Part shown: piece after piece, positions 54,885-64,000 of the stretch
How the letters are laid out: each line of letters starts with the position of its first letter
Position numbering within the stretch: the first letter of the stretch is position 1
Assembly: GCF_001730235.1 (NCBI RefSeq)
Contig: NZ_MIJF01000046.1
Coordinates: 1 to 64,000, forward strand
Length of the DNA: 64,000 nt
From: Vulcanibacillus modesticaldus
GTDB lineage: Bacteria; Bacillota; Bacilli; Tepidibacillales; Tepidibacillaceae
Direction: 5' to 3'
Program-made: the position numbers and the translations under genes
Notes under the pieces: generated by a model
The model's input: only the letters and a program-made list of their open reading frames with translations
What the model was told of the DNA's origin: nothing
Databases searched by the model: none

Positions 54885-56096
54885 CTACATACTCTGAAAC
54901 TTTCTAATTTGAATTTGTTTTTGTAATAAACGTTTTACTATAATACCATTTGTAAGCAACAAGATCCCCGTAAATAAAAACATTCCTTTAAAGCCAATAA
55001 TTCCAGCCAAAATTCCCCCAACTATAGGTCCTAGTAGATTTCCAAGGAAAAGTGCACTGCTACTATATGAATATGTTCTACTCTCCATTCCCACTGGTGA
55101 ATAATGTCTAATTAATGAATCAATTGAAGGTAACAACCCTCCAATTGTTAACCCTAACAAGAAACGCCACATCATAAGCTGCCATACATTTCCTGAAAAT
55201 CCTTGTGGCAAAAAGAATAAGGCTGCACCAATTAGAGAATAGAATAACACCTTTTCTGAGCCGTATTTATCACCAAGTTTCCCTAATTTTGGCGAGAATG
55301 CCATATTCGCGAATCCTGTAGTAGCAGAAACTAAACCTGCAAAGAAAGCAACCCTGTCTCCAGGTGGATTTAACTTCCCGATATATAAAGGTAGGATAGG
55401 ATTAACGTTTAAAACCGCAAATTGAATCAAAAAAGATACCATAAAAAGTGACGACAAAGGCTGGGTTCTTAAAATAATATTGAAATCTTGAATAAAACTT
55501 CCGCTTTGTGAACTTGCAATAGGTTTAAAATCTTCCTGAACAAGTAACAAAACAAGAAAAGCTGACAACATGATTAACAATCCAGTATATAAGAAAATTT
55601 GACTAAACCCAATATAATCAGCTAACAAACCTCCAAAGAATGGCCCAATAATCGTTCCTGCAACCCTTCCTGAATTCAAGACTCCTAAGGCGTATCCAAC
55701 TTTTTCTTTAGGAGTATTGGTAGCAATTAGCGCGATAGCCGCAGGATTGAACCCAGCAATCAATCCATTTACTAAACGTAAAATTAGCAGTTGATAAACA
55801 TTTGTAGCCAACCCCATCATTATTATAACGATTGCCATCCCAAAACCTGATCTTAATATCATTATCTTTCGTCCATATCTATCTGCTACAATCCCCCAAA
55901 ATGGAGAAACGAGAAAAGCAGTAAAAAAATTGGCCCCGAAAATAAGTCCCGACCACATTGCCACCTCTTTTTCTGATTCAATTCCCATATTTTGCTCAAT
56001 TAGAAGTGGTAAAAATGGTATGATTGACGACATAGCGGCCATGAGTAAAAAAACTGCTCCCCATAACACATATAAATTCCTACTCCATCGTTGCAT
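54885..56096 (-). CDS. MFS transporter, drug exporter type
   Basis: 403 residues with 12 predicted spans. The loop between spans 2 and 3 holds motif A (GIVADRYGRKIMILRSGFG), and a second copy occurs mid-protein (KLGKLGDKYGSEKVLFYS). ALGVLNSGRVAGTIIGPFFG in span 5 is the motif C of drug/proton antiporters. This supports multidrug or metabolite export with low confidence in the substrate. It is monocistronic. Confidence 0.85.
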   Translation of the reverse strand: MQRWSRNLYVLWGAVFLLMAAMSSIIPFLPLLIEQNMGIESEKEVAMWSGLIFGANFFTAFLVSPFWGIVADRYGRKIMILRSGFGMAIVIIMMGLATNVYQLLILRLVNGLIAGFNPAAIALIATNTPKEKVGYALGVLNSGRVAGTIIGPFFGGLLADYIGFSQIFLYTGLLIMLSAFLVLLLVQEDFKPIASSQSGSFIQDFNIILRTQPLSSLFMVSFLIQFAVLNVNPILPLYIGKLNPPGDRVAFFAGLVSATTGFANMAFSPKLGKLGDKYGSEKVLFYSLIGAALFFLPQGFSGNVWQLMMWRFLLGLTIGGLLPSIDSLIRHYSPVGMESRTYSYSSSALFLGNLLGPIVGGILAGIIGFKGMFLFTGILLLTNGIIVKRLLQKQIQIRKFQSM

Positions 56097-56258
56097 AAGG
56101 TCATCTCCCCAAATAAAACTCCCCTATCTTTATCTTTTGATTTTTCTGAAAATAAAAAGATCATAAAAAAAGTATTCTATTTTTAAATACCTACCAAAAA
56201 TACTAGTGATATATGAAAATAGAATACCTAATAACTTTACCATAACCCTTATGAAAAT

Positions 56259-56495
56259 CTACGTAACCTTTGTAAAGTCTGTCATCAACTCCGTCCTTAA
56301 TGATCGTTCAACTCTACGGACATAATGTAGTTTTTCAATGTTTGTTATTTTATTTTTAACTTCAGACTCATTAACATAAAGTACTGCATATCTTAACCGC
56401 TTTGAAATATAAAGCAGGTTACCAAAACGCTCTAAATTTTTGGCTAATCTGGTATCATTAACCCATACTATCAATCCAGCTCTCTTTGGAAACAT
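56259..56495 (-). CDS. ylbG: YlbG family protein (UPF0298, DUF2129)
   Basis: 78 residues. MFPKRAGLIVWVNDTRLAKN, FGNLLYISKRLRYAVLYVNE and YVRRVERSLRTEL follow the pattern of B. subtilis YlbG (hydrophobic strand, FGN-xxYxSRRLKY-VVLY, then VKRVEPSLRP). The family is small and cytoplasmic. Its role is unknown. It is usually found near coaD and rsmD, which are not in this window. Confidence 0.8.
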   Translation of the reverse strand: MFPKRAGLIVWVNDTRLAKNLERFGNLLYISKRLRYAVLYVNESEVKNKITNIEKLHYVRRVERSLRTELMTDFTKVT

Positions 56496-56619
56496 GACTA
56501 ATCGTCTCCTTCATGCCCTATCAAAATTTTTAAAAAAATGTTAACATCCCAAATAGCTACAATCAAGAAAATTATCATAAAAATATTTACCAATCTTATT
56601 GTATCACAAATAGATATTC

Positions 56620-57117
56620 TTATCTGCTATATTTACTCCATATTCCAACCTTTTCTTCTTGAGCTCTTTTTTGAATCTCTCTGAATTTTTCTACGTACTT
56701 GACATTAGGTGGATATACGACAACCCTTGCTAAACCTTTTGCCAATAATAATTCATTTAGCATCTTACCATCATTTAAATACACATATGCTAGTATTCTC
56801 CCGTATTTATCTCTTTCTTGCACATCTAATTCTAATCTGACTATCTTATTTTCCAATTTTTCTTTAGCAAAAGCTGACGCTTCTGGTCCGAAAGGTTGAA
56901 CTGGTTTTTTGGGATGAACCGTTTCAGGTGTATCAATCAATAATAAACGAATTTTCTCTTTATTCCCTTCAATCTCTGCAATAAATGTATCCCCATCAAC
57001 CACTCTGATGACCTTTGCCTCTAATAAGTTTTCCTTCTCATATGTGGCTTCACTATAAAAAAAAATGAAAGTAGCCACTAACACTATCATTAAGATAATA
57101 CCTAACAATCTTCTCAT
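56620..57117 (-). CDS. secreted thermonuclease-like nuclease
   Basis: 165 residues from ATG 57117, with GGAGGAG in front. A signal peptide or membrane anchor (LLGIILMIVLVATFIFFY) precedes a staphylococcal nuclease domain with VVDGDTFIAEI, IRLLLIDTPET, FGPEASAFAKEKL and RDKYGRILAYVYL. These segments carry the calcium-binding Asp and the catalytic Arg/Glu/Arg residues. It probably degrades extracellular DNA for nutrients, like YncB of B. subtilis. It is monocistronic. Confidence 0.87.
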   Translation of the reverse strand: MRRLLGIILMIVLVATFIFFYSEATYEKENLLEAKVIRVVDGDTFIAEIEGNKEKIRLLLIDTPETVHPKKPVQPFGPEASAFAKEKLENKIVRLELDVQERDKYGRILAYVYLNDGKMLNELLLAKGLARVVVYPPNVKYVEKFREIQKRAQEEKVGIWSKYSR

Positions 57118-57174
57118 AGTAATCTCCTCCTCCAAGACGTGTTAAATAACATGTTTAAAGTATTTAATAATTTA

Positions 57175-57531
57175 TTAGATGGAGTTTATATAAGTTTTTA
57201 ATAATTCTTCACTTTCAGCCTGTAAAACGTAATTCAGGTATCGATGAGTGTAAACAAAACCTTTAAATTTTGTTTTTACAACCCTGACAGCGGATTGTTG
57301 CTCTTGGGATATTATGGTCCCCCCTAATTTTTTAATATTTTTCTTTATTCGACGTAAATCATATTCAATTTTCCATTGAATATTCGTTAGTAGTTGATCA
57401 TAAAGATTTGAAAATTTACACGTGGATTGTCTAATCGCTTTTCGATCATATTCAAGTACTTTGAGAATAATGTGTAACACAACATATTCCTTAATCAGCC
57501 GAGAAAATTCTTGATATTCTTCAGGGTACAT
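57175..57531 (-). CDS. YhjD-like protein of unknown function
   Basis: About 118 residues, helical. The pattern LHIILKVLEYDRKAI, then a region of weak conservation, IEYDLRRIKKNIKKLGGTII and RYLNYVLQAESEELLKTYI resembles B. subtilis YhjD (VLKVLERDR at the start, a YxxLxxY end). I recognise this from memory of the family, so the call is tentative. The ATG at 57531 is chosen over the TTG at 57534; the ribosome site AGAGG is rather distant. Confidence 0.5.
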   Translation of the reverse strand: MYPEEYQEFSRLIKEYVVLHIILKVLEYDRKAIRQSTCKFSNLYDQLLTNIQWKIEYDLRRIKKNIKKLGGTIISQEQQSAVRVVKTKFKGFVYTHRYLNYVLQAESEELLKTYINSI

Positions 57532-57642
57532 CAACCGTTAATCAACCTCTTCTCTCTCCTAGCTTGTTGAAACATCCCAATTAAACCTTCCTTTAATATT
57601 ATATACAAACATTTGTTCGTTTAAAACTGTAAATTTTTCATA

Positions 57643-57694
57643 AAATAAAAAAGCCAACATCTTTGAACACAAAAGTCCAAATCATGTTGGCTTA
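57643..57694 (-). terminator. terminator of the CBS-domain gene
   Basis: AAGCCAACAT (57651-57660) pairs with ATGTTGGCTT (57683-57692). On the minus strand a T run follows. It lies 27 bases after the stop at 57719. Confidence 0.88.
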
Positions 57695-57718
57695 ATTTTT
57701 ATAGATTACAGTCATTAG

Positions 57719-58153
57719 TTATTCAATGTTAGGTGAAGATGGTTGGGAAATTTCCGATAGTGCTTCACCGGCCTCATCTGCATACTCATTTCTAACAGCC
57801 AAGTCACCAATCGAAACGATTCCGACCACCTTCCCGTTTTCTACAACTGGCAGACGACGAATTTGATGTTTAGCCATTAATTCAGATGCTTCATCTACAG
57901 TCATATCGGGAGTACCTACAACAAGATCTTTGGTCATCAATTCGCTAACTGCAGTCGAACCGGAACGTTTCTTAGCATATCCCCGCAACACGAGATCGCG
58001 ATCTGTTATCATTCCAACAAGATTATCACCCTCAATTACAGGCATTGCTCCAACATTAAGCTTCTCCATTTTTTCAGCTACCTCGTATGCGTTATCTAAA
58101 AGGCTAACACTCTCCACATCAGTCGTCATTATATCACGTAAGTTATTGCTCAT
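57719..58153 (-). CDS. two-CBS-domain protein
   Basis: 144 residues. Two CBS units are clear: LRDIMTTDVESVSLLDNAYE with LVGMITDRDLVLRG, and VSELMTKDLVVGTPDMTVDE with VVGIVSIGDLAVRN. A short acidic Ser-rich tail follows. CBS pairs bind adenine nucleotides. The length and lack of any other domain match YhcV-like regulators in Bacillus. GAAGGAGGGATATT stands before the ATG. Confidence 0.9.
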   Translation of the reverse strand: MSNNLRDIMTTDVESVSLLDNAYEVAEKMEKLNVGAMPVIEGDNLVGMITDRDLVLRGYAKKRSGSTAVSELMTKDLVVGTPDMTVDEASELMAKHQIRRLPVVENGKVVGIVSIGDLAVRNEYADEAGEALSEISQPSSPNIE

Positions 58154-58314
58154 AATATCCCTCCTTCTCTTACCTTAGCATTCCCAATACTAAAAAAAGC
58201 ATTCCCATTTTTTAAAACACCCATATTACAAATAATATTTATCAGTTTTGCAGGAAATAAGGGAGAATTTATGGAATGTAATTATCATGCTTATAGAAAG
58301 GAGAGCAATATAAA

Positions 58315-59424
58315 ATGAAACCCAGTCGAGGCACTCCAGATTTTTTACTTCTCTTTTTGACATTAGGTATGGTTGGGTTTGGTATTGTAATGATCTTTAG
58401 TGCTAGTTTCACAATTTCTTACTGGAATATGGGAAGTCGTTGGTTCTTTACTCAAAGACAATTAATATGGGCTGGACTAGGAATGTTTTTGATGTTATTC
58501 ACGATGAATATTCCTTTTAAATATTACAAAAAACACTTCTTACTCATTCTAGTTGTATCATTTATTTTATTATTATCTGTATTCATCCCTGGTCTTGGAA
58601 TAAAACTAAACGGTTCAAGAAGTTGGATAGGATTAGGTTCCTTTACAATTCAACCAGCAGAATTTGCCAAACTAGGATTGATTATATATTTGGCGGCGCT
58701 AATTTCCAAAAAACAGGAGAAGATGAAGGACTTCAAAAAAGGCTTGATGCCATGTATAATCGTCACTTTGATCTTTTTTATACTGATCGCACTACAGCCT
58801 GACTATGGAACGGCTCTAATATTAGCAACAACTGCTGGTATTATGATTGTCGTTGGAGGAGCAAGACTAAAGCATATCTTTTACATCATTTTAATTGGTA
58901 TTGCAGTTATACCTTTTATCATCTTTTCAGCAGACTATCGAATTTCCAGATTTACGTCATACCTTGAACCATGGAGTGATCCTTATGGTAGTGGTTATCA
59001 ACTGATACAATCTTTAATAGCACTAGGTAATGGAGGGATCCTAGGAACAGGGTTTGGAAAGGGAATTCAAAAATTTTTTTATTTGCCATACCCACAATCA
59101 GATTTTATCTTCTCGGTTATTGGAGAAGAACTTGGCTTTATTGGAGTAACAATTTTTATTTTGATTTATTTGTCACTTTTATGGCGAGTTCTCATCATTT
59201 CTTTACGTTCTAATAATTCATTTGGAACTTTAATAGGAGTAGGCTTCGTAAGCCTATTTGCCGTTCAGGCATTTATTAATATTGGTGGAGTTACTGGAAC
59301 TATTCCTATTACAGGGGTGACATTACCCTTTGTTAGTGCAGGTGGTTCGTCACTAATTGTTTCAATGACGGCAATTGGCATAATTTTAAGCTTATCAAGA
59401 GAAAACAACAAAAGCACCCAATAA
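58315..59424 (+). CDS. FtsW/RodA/SpoVE family glycan polymerase
   Basis: 369 residues with about ten membrane spans. The SEDS family motifs are present: GSRSWIGLGSFTIQPAEFAK, LQPDYGTALILATTAGIMIV, RISRFTSYLEPWSDPYGSGY (containing the conserved Asp of the periplasmic loop) and GFGKGIQKFFYLPYPQSDFI, followed by VIGEELGF. These enzymes polymerise lipid II with a class B PBP partner. The subtype (FtsW, SpoVE or a paralogue) cannot be settled from the window. It is a single gene with its own ribosome site AAAGGAGAGC. Confidence 0.9.
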   Translation: MKPSRGTPDFLLLFLTLGMVGFGIVMIFSASFTISYWNMGSRWFFTQRQLIWAGLGMFLMLFTMNIPFKYYKKHFLLILVVSFILLLSVFIPGLGIKLNGSRSWIGLGSFTIQPAEFAKLGLIIYLAALISKKQEKMKDFKKGLMPCIIVTLIFFILIALQPDYGTALILATTAGIMIVVGGARLKHIFYIILIGIAVIPFIIFSADYRISRFTSYLEPWSDPYGSGYQLIQSLIALGNGGILGTGFGKGIQKFFYLPYPQSDFIFSVIGEELGFIGVTIFILIYLSLLWRVLIISLRSNNSFGTLIGVGFVSLFAVQAFINIGGVTGTIPITGVTLPFVSAGGSSLIVSMTAIGIILSLSRENNKSTQ

Positions 59425-59435
59425 TTTTGGGTGCT
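59413..59435. terminator. terminator between the SEDS gene and asp23
   Basis: AGCACCCA pairs with TGGGTGCT around a seven-base loop. The stem begins inside the last codons of the plus-strand gene. The flanking tract supports termination mainly on the minus strand. Confidence 0.7.
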
Positions 59436-59447
59436 AATGCTTAATAA

Positions 59448-59840
59448 TTACTTTAAACGATTAACGAACTCTTCGGATTTCTCTTCCTCTTCTCTATGTA
59501 TTTCAACACCTTCAACAAAAACATTAACCTCGACAACGCGTAATCCTGTCATTGATTCAACGGCTTCTTTTACATTTTCTTGTAAATTCTTCGCTACCTC
59601 ATGGATTTTTGCCCCATACTTAATTATCACTCGAAGATCAATTGCTGTTTCAAGTTCTCCAACTTCAACACGAACTCCTTTAGCCACATTTTTGCCACTT
59701 ACTCGTTTCGCCCAGCCTTCAGTTATTCCGCCTGACATACTTGCCACTCCCTCGGTATCGGTAGCAGCTAGTCCAGCTATCATCGCCACAACATCACTTT
59801 CAATTTTTATCTTACCTGTATCTCTTTCTTCAGTCATCAT
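59448..59840 (-). CDS. Asp23/Gls24 family envelope stress protein
   Basis: About 130 residues. IESDVVAMIAGLAATDTEGV, GVRVEVGELETAIDLRVIIK and VKEAVESMTGLRVVEVNVFV are family hallmarks. Asp23/Gls24 proteins such as YloU and YqhY are small, soluble and often membrane-associated through partners. They are linked to envelope stress and fatty-acid homeostasis. The ATG at 59840 (MMTEERDTG) is chosen because AGGAG stands eight bases before it; an upstream ATG lies before that site. The C-terminus is acidic. Confidence 0.9.
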   Translation of the reverse strand: MMTEERDTGKIKIESDVVAMIAGLAATDTEGVASMSGGITEGWAKRVSGKNVAKGVRVEVGELETAIDLRVIIKYGAKIHEVAKNLQENVKEAVESMTGLRVVEVNVFVEGVEIHREEEEKSEEFVNRLK

Positions 59841-60067
59841 ATACATCCAACTCCTATTCATTAATCATATTAAAAAATACTTATACAGTATCAGTTTTAC
59901 GACTTATTTTTAATATTAATTATTACTTATCGACTTACTTTATTATACCAAAACCTCGAAAAAAACTTCTATATTTTCAAAAAAAAAATGTTTTAGCGAG
60001 ATAGATAACTATACATAATAAATCACCTTAGCATATAACGATATCAAGAGAAGATAAGGGTGATTAT

Positions 60068-61422
60068 ATGAGTACAACATTAGTTTTCAAAGTAAGATCA
60101 GCTCAACATAAGAAAGATATTATATCAGTTCCCAAAAATATTTACAATCAGCTTACCAAGTCTGAATATGTTATTTTAAAAATAGGCCAATTTGAAAAAA
60201 AAGTTGTTTGCCTCGTTAATAAAACTGTAAACAAAGTCATAATCCCCCATTCATTCCTTAATGAAATCGAGATTCCTGAAGGAACTGAAACTAATATTTT
60301 AATTAAAGACAATACTATTCGCTTTGGACCGGTTATAGGAGTCTTTATCCGAAGAAGTTATGCAAGATCTCTACTAAAGCAAAAAATGAGTTTTAGAACT
60401 AAAGAAACAATTTCAGCTAACCATGAAGTTAAAACAATTTTCTATTACTTTTGCGACTTGGACGTAGATTTTTCTCAAAATAAAATAAATGGGATTTTTT
60501 TAATGCACAAAAAGGTATTTTTGAAAGAAGAGTTTTACCATTTCCAGATGTTCTGTACGATAAAGGGCCAGGAAATGCAACTAATAGCCAAATAAAAGTT
60601 CGCCAAAAATTAGAAAGCAATCCAGCGCTTAAAAAAATAAATAGTCAGCATTATTTTGATAAATGGGATGTTTATCAAAAATTATCTCAGTATAAAAATA
60701 TCCGACCTAATTTACCACCTACAATGGAATATCAAAAACTTAATGATTTAGAAAAAATGTTACAAAGATACAGAAAGGTATACCTAAAGGCTCGTATCAG
60801 TAGCCAAGGTAAAAAAGTTGTGAAGATAGAACAATTGAAGAAGAAAATTTTTAGATATAGCTATTTTGATAAAAAATTATTTTCACATGAAACTGATAGC
60901 TTAGAGTATTTAATCAATGATCTTCAAACACTTTTTAAAAAAAATCCCCTTATCATTCAACGAGCCATAAACCTTATAAAAGTTCGTGATAAAATTAGCG
61001 ATCTGCGGGCCACTGTTCAAAGAAATGGAAAAGGAGAATTAGAAATAGTAAGTATAGCTTTTAGACTAAGCGATAAATATTCTCCTATAACAAGCACACG
61101 AGCCAAGTCGACGGTTTATTCGTTTAATGATTTTATGAAAGAATATAATTATTTAATAAAAAAGAACAAAGATACTTTTAAGAAAGAGATTGAACATTTT
61201 TTGAAAAGACTCTATACAGCCATTGAACAAGAATATGGTTTTTTTGGCGAGATTGGTATCGATTTCGGAGTTGATCGAAAAGGAAAATTATGGTTTATAG
61301 AGCCAAACGCTAAACCTGCGAAAGATACTCTTCACCTATCTCAAGATAAAGAAACGATCAGGAAAGCATTTTTACTACCTTTAGAGTATGCAAAGTATAT
61401 TACTGGGTTTAATCAAAAATAA
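60068..61422 (+). pseudogene. YheC/YheD-type ATP-grasp coat gene with a frameshift
   Basis: Frame 1 from ATG 60068 encodes the N-terminal domain (FKVRSAQHKKDIISVPKNIY, IRFGPVIGVFIRRSYARSLL) up to a run of seven T at 60495-60501. If one T is restored the frame continues with GIFERRVLPFPDVLYDKGPG, QKLESNPALKKINSQHYFDK and LPPTMEYQKLNDLEKMLQRY, then the ATP-grasp part (GEIGIDFGVDRKGKLWFIEP, NAKPAKDT). The repaired length is about 451 residues, matching YheC/YheD of the B. subtilis spore coat. As read, frame 1 stops at 60595. This may be a true mutation or a homopolymer reading error. RBS AAGGGTGAT. Confidence 0.85.
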
Positions 61423-61426
61423 AGCA

Positions 61427-61465
61427 AAAAATCGCAAACCGGCCAATTTGGGGTTTGCGATTTAT
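61427..61465. terminator. bidirectional terminator
   Basis: AAATCGCAAACC pairs with GGTTTGCGATTT with an 11-base loop. It separates the YheC/D gene and the convergent hydrolase gene. Confidence 0.9.
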
Positions 61466-61487
61466 GTTTTACATGTTAAGGAGAAGG

Positions 61488-62240
61488 TTATTCGATAATT
61501 CGTTTTGCTCCAACATATCTTGATTGCCAGTATTTCGAAAGTGGACTAACTTCCACACCTTGAGGATTACGATATGTGTGTAATAATTTATTGTTGCCAT
61601 AGTAAATTGCTACATGATCAATTTTACCATCTCTTGTATAGTCAAAGAATAATAAGTCTCCTCTACGTATTTCTGACCTTTTTATATAGCGTCCCGGTGG
61701 ATATGCATATTGTGACCGTGAAGAACGCTTGATCTTGATTCCAATATCAGCAAATGCTCTTTGGGTAAAGGATGAACAGTCGAAGGTTCTAGTTTGACGA
61801 TTACTTGCGCCAAACTCATAAGGCCTTCCAAGATATTTCATACCTGCTTGTATTAATTGGTCTGCTTTGGCTTTCCAACCGGTTTTTTGTGGGATTTTTA
61901 TTTTTTGTCCTACAAACAAATTACCAGGATTTTTTAACCCATTAAGTTTAATGATATCAGATAAACTAACACCATATTTTTGAGCTATTCTCCAAAGAGT
62001 ATCACCGTAATTAACAAAATGTGTATATTTATCCGGAACTTGAATCTTCTGACCTGGATAAATCATTGTCGACTTCATTCCATTTGCCCTCATTAGAGCC
62101 GTAGGACCTGTCCCAAACTTTTGAGCTATTTGCCAAAGATTATCACCAGATTTAACTGTATAAGTTGCTGCTGATGCAACACCACTAAGTAAAACTGATA
62201 CTGCTAAAAATATTGCAAGAAAAAAAGAAACGCGTTTCAC
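61488..62240 (-). CDS. LysM and NlpC/P60 cell wall hydrolase
   Basis: 250 residues. The signal peptide ends in SGVASAA. Two LysM domains follow (about 26-69 and 72-116: YTVKSGDNLWQIAQKFGTGP, FVNYGDTLWRIAQKYGVSLS). The NlpC/P60 endopeptidase domain begins near 125, with the catalytic Cys in RTFDCSSFTQRAF and His in KIDHVAIYYGN, and LLHTY near the end. It cleaves peptide cross-links such as D-Glu-meso-DAP bonds in peptidoglycan. The architecture is that of CwlS/LytF-like autolysins. It may act in cell separation or germination. Confidence 0.93.
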   Translation of the reverse strand: MKRVSFFLAIFLAVSVLLSGVASAATYTVKSGDNLWQIAQKFGTGPTALMRANGMKSTMIYPGQKIQVPDKYTHFVNYGDTLWRIAQKYGVSLSDIIKLNGLKNPGNLFVGQKIKIPQKTGWKAKADQLIQAGMKYLGRPYEFGASNRQTRTFDCSSFTQRAFADIGIKIKRSSRSQYAYPPGRYIKRSEIRRGDLLFFDYTRDGKIDHVAIYYGNNKLLHTYRNPQGVEVSPLSKYWQSRYVGAKRIIE

Positions 62241-62344
62241 AACTTCACCACCTTTTTAGCTTATTTTAGTTGCGTTTTTAGCGTTTCCTTTATAATTGAA
62301 ATTTATAAAAACAAATATTGGAATCTAATTAAGTTACATTACAT

Positions 62345-63052
62345 TTAATTCTTCTTTCTTCCACTTTTATAAAACTCATTAAATAGCTTCATCAATGCCC
62401 TTTTTTCAATCCTTGATACATAAGAACGTGAAATTCCTAATTCTTTAGCAATTTCCCTTTGAGTTTTTTCTCGATCATCAAGCAAACCAAATCTACCAAT
62501 AATTACTTCTTTTTCTCTGTCATCCAAGATATGTAAATAGCTGTATATTTTACTCTTTTCAATCTTCAATTGTACGTTGTTTAAAACTTCATCACCTTCT
62601 GTCCCTAAAACATCGATTAGTGTAATTTCATTCCCCTCTTTATCTGTACCTATTGGGTCATGTAGAGAGACATCCTTTCGTACTTTCTTTAATGTACGCA
62701 AATGCATTAAGATTTCGTTTTCGATACATCTAGCTGCATATGTTGCCAATTTCGTTCCCTTATTTGATTGGTAACTTTCGATCCCTTTGATTAAACCTAT
62801 CGTTCCAATGGAAATTAAGTCTTCAGTATCTTCACCAGTATTTTCAAATTTTTTTACCACATGTGCGACAAGACGTAAATTATGTTCAATTAACTTATTC
62901 CTAGCTTGTTCATCTCCTTTTTCTAATAAGGCTATTTGTAACTCTTCTTCCTTTTCATTAAGCGGTTGTGGGAAAGCATTATTTTTTACATAAGCAACAA
63001 ATAGGGTTAATTCTTTAAATAATAGTGCAAGTGCAGAGAATAAACTAAGCAA
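62345..63052 (-). CDS. sigK: sporulation sigma factor SigK (pro-sigma-K), uninterrupted
   Basis: About 235 residues. [80 protein letters not shown] and the region 4 helix-turn-helix [20 protein letters not shown] are those of SigK. The first 20 residues are hydrophobic ([15 protein letters not shown]), as in the pro-sequence removed by SpoIVFB. The TTG at 63052 is chosen, a few bases after GGGGGGTGA; a TTG at 63067 would precede that site. No skin-like element interrupts the gene. Confidence 0.95.
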   Translation of the reverse strand: MLSLFSALALLFKELTLFVAYVKNNAFPQPLNEKEEELQIALLEKGDEQARNKLIEHNLRLVAHVVKKFENTGEDTEDLISIGTIGLIKGIESYQSNKGTKLATYAARCIENEILMHLRTLKKVRKDVSLHDPIGTDKEGNEITLIDVLGTEGDEVLNNVQLKIEKSKIYSYLHILDDREKEVIIGRFGLLDDREKTQREIAKELGISRSYVSRIEKRALMKLFNEFYKSGRKKN

Positions 63053-63083
63053 ATTGTCACCCCCCAAGCAAAAAACACTATTA

Positions 63084-63092
63084 TATTCTATG
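63084..63092 (-). promoter_or_regulatory. possible sigma-E/sigma-K -10 element of sigK
   Basis: CATAGAATA on the minus strand fits the sigma-K -10 (CATA-N3-TA) and is one base from the sigma-E -10 (CATACAAT). It lies about 30 bases before the sigK start. No clear -35 is visible. In B. subtilis sigK is transcribed by both factors. Confidence 0.4.
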
Positions 63093-63128
63093 CAGTTAGA
63101 GGTGACATCTGGGCCTGTACTTTTAAAT

Positions 63129-64000
63129 TTATTTAATTTGATTAAATTCTTTTTGTTCCCAAAGTGCTAAATCATCCATAATCCCCATAAATACCCTTTT
63201 AGCTAAAGGTTCAGAAGTTGCAACGTCTTTAACCATTACAGCTACAGCATATTTAGGACTTCCTACCGGACCATAACCAATAAACCATTGATTTACCAGA
63301 TTGTTTTTTGTTTCAGCTGTACCAGATTTCCCTGCTAACTTCCATTTAGCTCGTTTTAGCAACCGTCCAGTTCCTTCTTCCACGACTTTTTCCATCATTT
63401 TTCTAATTTCTCGATAAGTTTCCCTATTGCCGATCCTAGTGTCTGATTTATGAACTTTAAAATTATAATATTCCATACCATTTTTGTAGATTACCTTTTC
63501 AATTAGTCGGGGTTGATATACAAATCCGTCATTTAATACTGTAACAACCAAATTTGCTGCCGCTAAAGGTGAAACTCTAACATCCTGTTGTCCTATTGCC
63601 GTTCTAATAACTGAACCAATATCACTTTTATTCGTCTTAGAATGAAACACCCTATTTGCTTCCTCATCTCCTATTTGAGCAAATGAATCCTCTTTGAAAA
63701 ATTCCCCTGTCCAACCTATAGTTCCAACTAGCCCTAATTTTTTGGCATATTCTTCGATCTTGCCTGGGCCTAGCCCTTCGGCAATTTCCGCAAAAACAAC
63801 GTTACATGATTTGGCATATCCCTCTTCAAAGGTCATTTCTTCATGATCTTTATAACATGAGAAGCCGTAAACACTGTATTGACTCGCACAATAAAATTTA
63901 TCCTCGGGATTAACTACTCTTTCTTCCAAAGCGGCGATGGCAATTAGCGTTTTAAAAATAGATCCAGGTTCAATTACTTGAACTGCTTTATTGTTCCAAT
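63129..64000 (-). CDS. class B penicillin-binding protein, C-terminal transpeptidase part (cut by window end)
   Basis: The frame stays open to the window edge and is partial at its N-terminus. About 290 residues are visible. The three active-site motifs are present: EPGSIFKTL (SxxK), [10 protein letters not shown] (SxN) and [10 protein letters not shown] (KSG, a variant of KTG). [20 protein letters not shown] and [20 protein letters not shown] are typical of class B PBPs. It cross-links peptidoglycan. Its type (PbpA, PbpI or SpoVD-like) cannot be told without the N-terminal half. It lies 75 bases upstream of sigK in the same direction. Confidence 0.9.
   Translation of the reverse strand, partial: WNNKAVQVIEPGSIFKTLIAIAALEERVVNPEDKFYCASQYSVYGFSCYKDHEEMTFEEGYAKSCNVVFAEIAEGLGPGKIEEYAKKLGLVGTIGWTGEFFKEDSFAQIGDEEANRVFHSKTNKSDIGSVIRTAIGQQDVRVSPLAAANLVVTVLNDGFVYQPRLIEKVIYKNGMEYYNFKVHKSDTRIGNRETYREIRKMMEKVVEEGTGRLLKRAKWKLAGKSGTAETKNNLVNQWFIGYGPVGSPKYAVAVMVKDVATSEPLAKRVFMGIMDDLALWEQKEFNQIK

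Noticed and set aside
59431-59913. 160-codon plus-strand frame opposite asp23
   Set aside because: Ser/Thr/Pro-rich shadow of a gene with clear family motifs on the other strand.

Overview
The window is AT-rich DNA from a spore-forming Gram-positive bacterium, most likely of the order Bacillales. Support comes from an uninterrupted sigK, a YheC/YheD-type coat gene, YlbG, an AddAB recombination nuclease, LipM plus LipA, several S-layer homology (SLH) proteins, Shine-Dalgarno sites close to AAAGGAGG, and two sites that match the late mother-cell sigma-K promoter. The species cannot be named from the sequence alone.

Layout. 1-2.9 kb is accessory DNA: the 5' end of an IS4-type transposase, an 830-base gene-free stretch, a candidate immunity gene and the doubly broken polymorphic toxin gene it belongs to. 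3-16.9 kb holds a phosphoenolpyruvate-synthase or rifampin-phosphotransferase-like dikinase with a TetR regulator, small unknown genes, a DUF2325 gene behind a perfect Fur box, a lipoprotein, addAB, and three more small unknown genes. 17-38.7 kb is a large surface-glycan locus. One part is a sulfation module: sulfotransferase, APS kinase, ATP sulfurylase, an SLC13-type permease and a two-domain glycosyltransferase. The next part has every step for CMP-pseudaminic acid (pseB, C, H, G, I, F) plus an extra sugar epimerase and glycosyltransferases. It lies directly downstream of three genes for Ser/Thr-rich or Lys-rich proteins that look like spore or cell surface proteins. A divergent operon carries two small helical proteins and a Maf-type nonulosonic-acid transferase.

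38.7-45.7 kb encodes two SLH-anchored cohesin proteins and a 1371-residue subtilisin that carries both a cohesin-like domain and a dockerin. This looks like a wall-anchored protease scaffold assembled by cohesin-dockerin pairing. 46-50.7 kb holds a protein with perfect 12-residue repeats, two glycosyltransferase-TPR proteins behind a sigma-K-like promoter, and a Gly-Phe-Gly-Pro repeat protein behind another.

50.8-64 kb is mostly housekeeping and sporulation: lipA and lipM, an SLH-anchored family 18 glycosidase, an MFS exporter, YlbG, a thermonuclease, a CBS-domain protein, an FtsW/RodA/SpoVE protein, Asp23, a frameshifted YheC/D gene, a LysM-NlpC/P60 hydrolase, sigK and a partial class B penicillin-binding protein.

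Working model (inference): the mother cell makes pseudaminic acid and attaches it in the cytoplasm, through Maf, to Ser/Thr-rich surface proteins. Additional glycosyltransferases and PAPS-dependent sulfation decorate the same or a related glycan. A separate cohesin-dockerin system fixes a protease to the wall.
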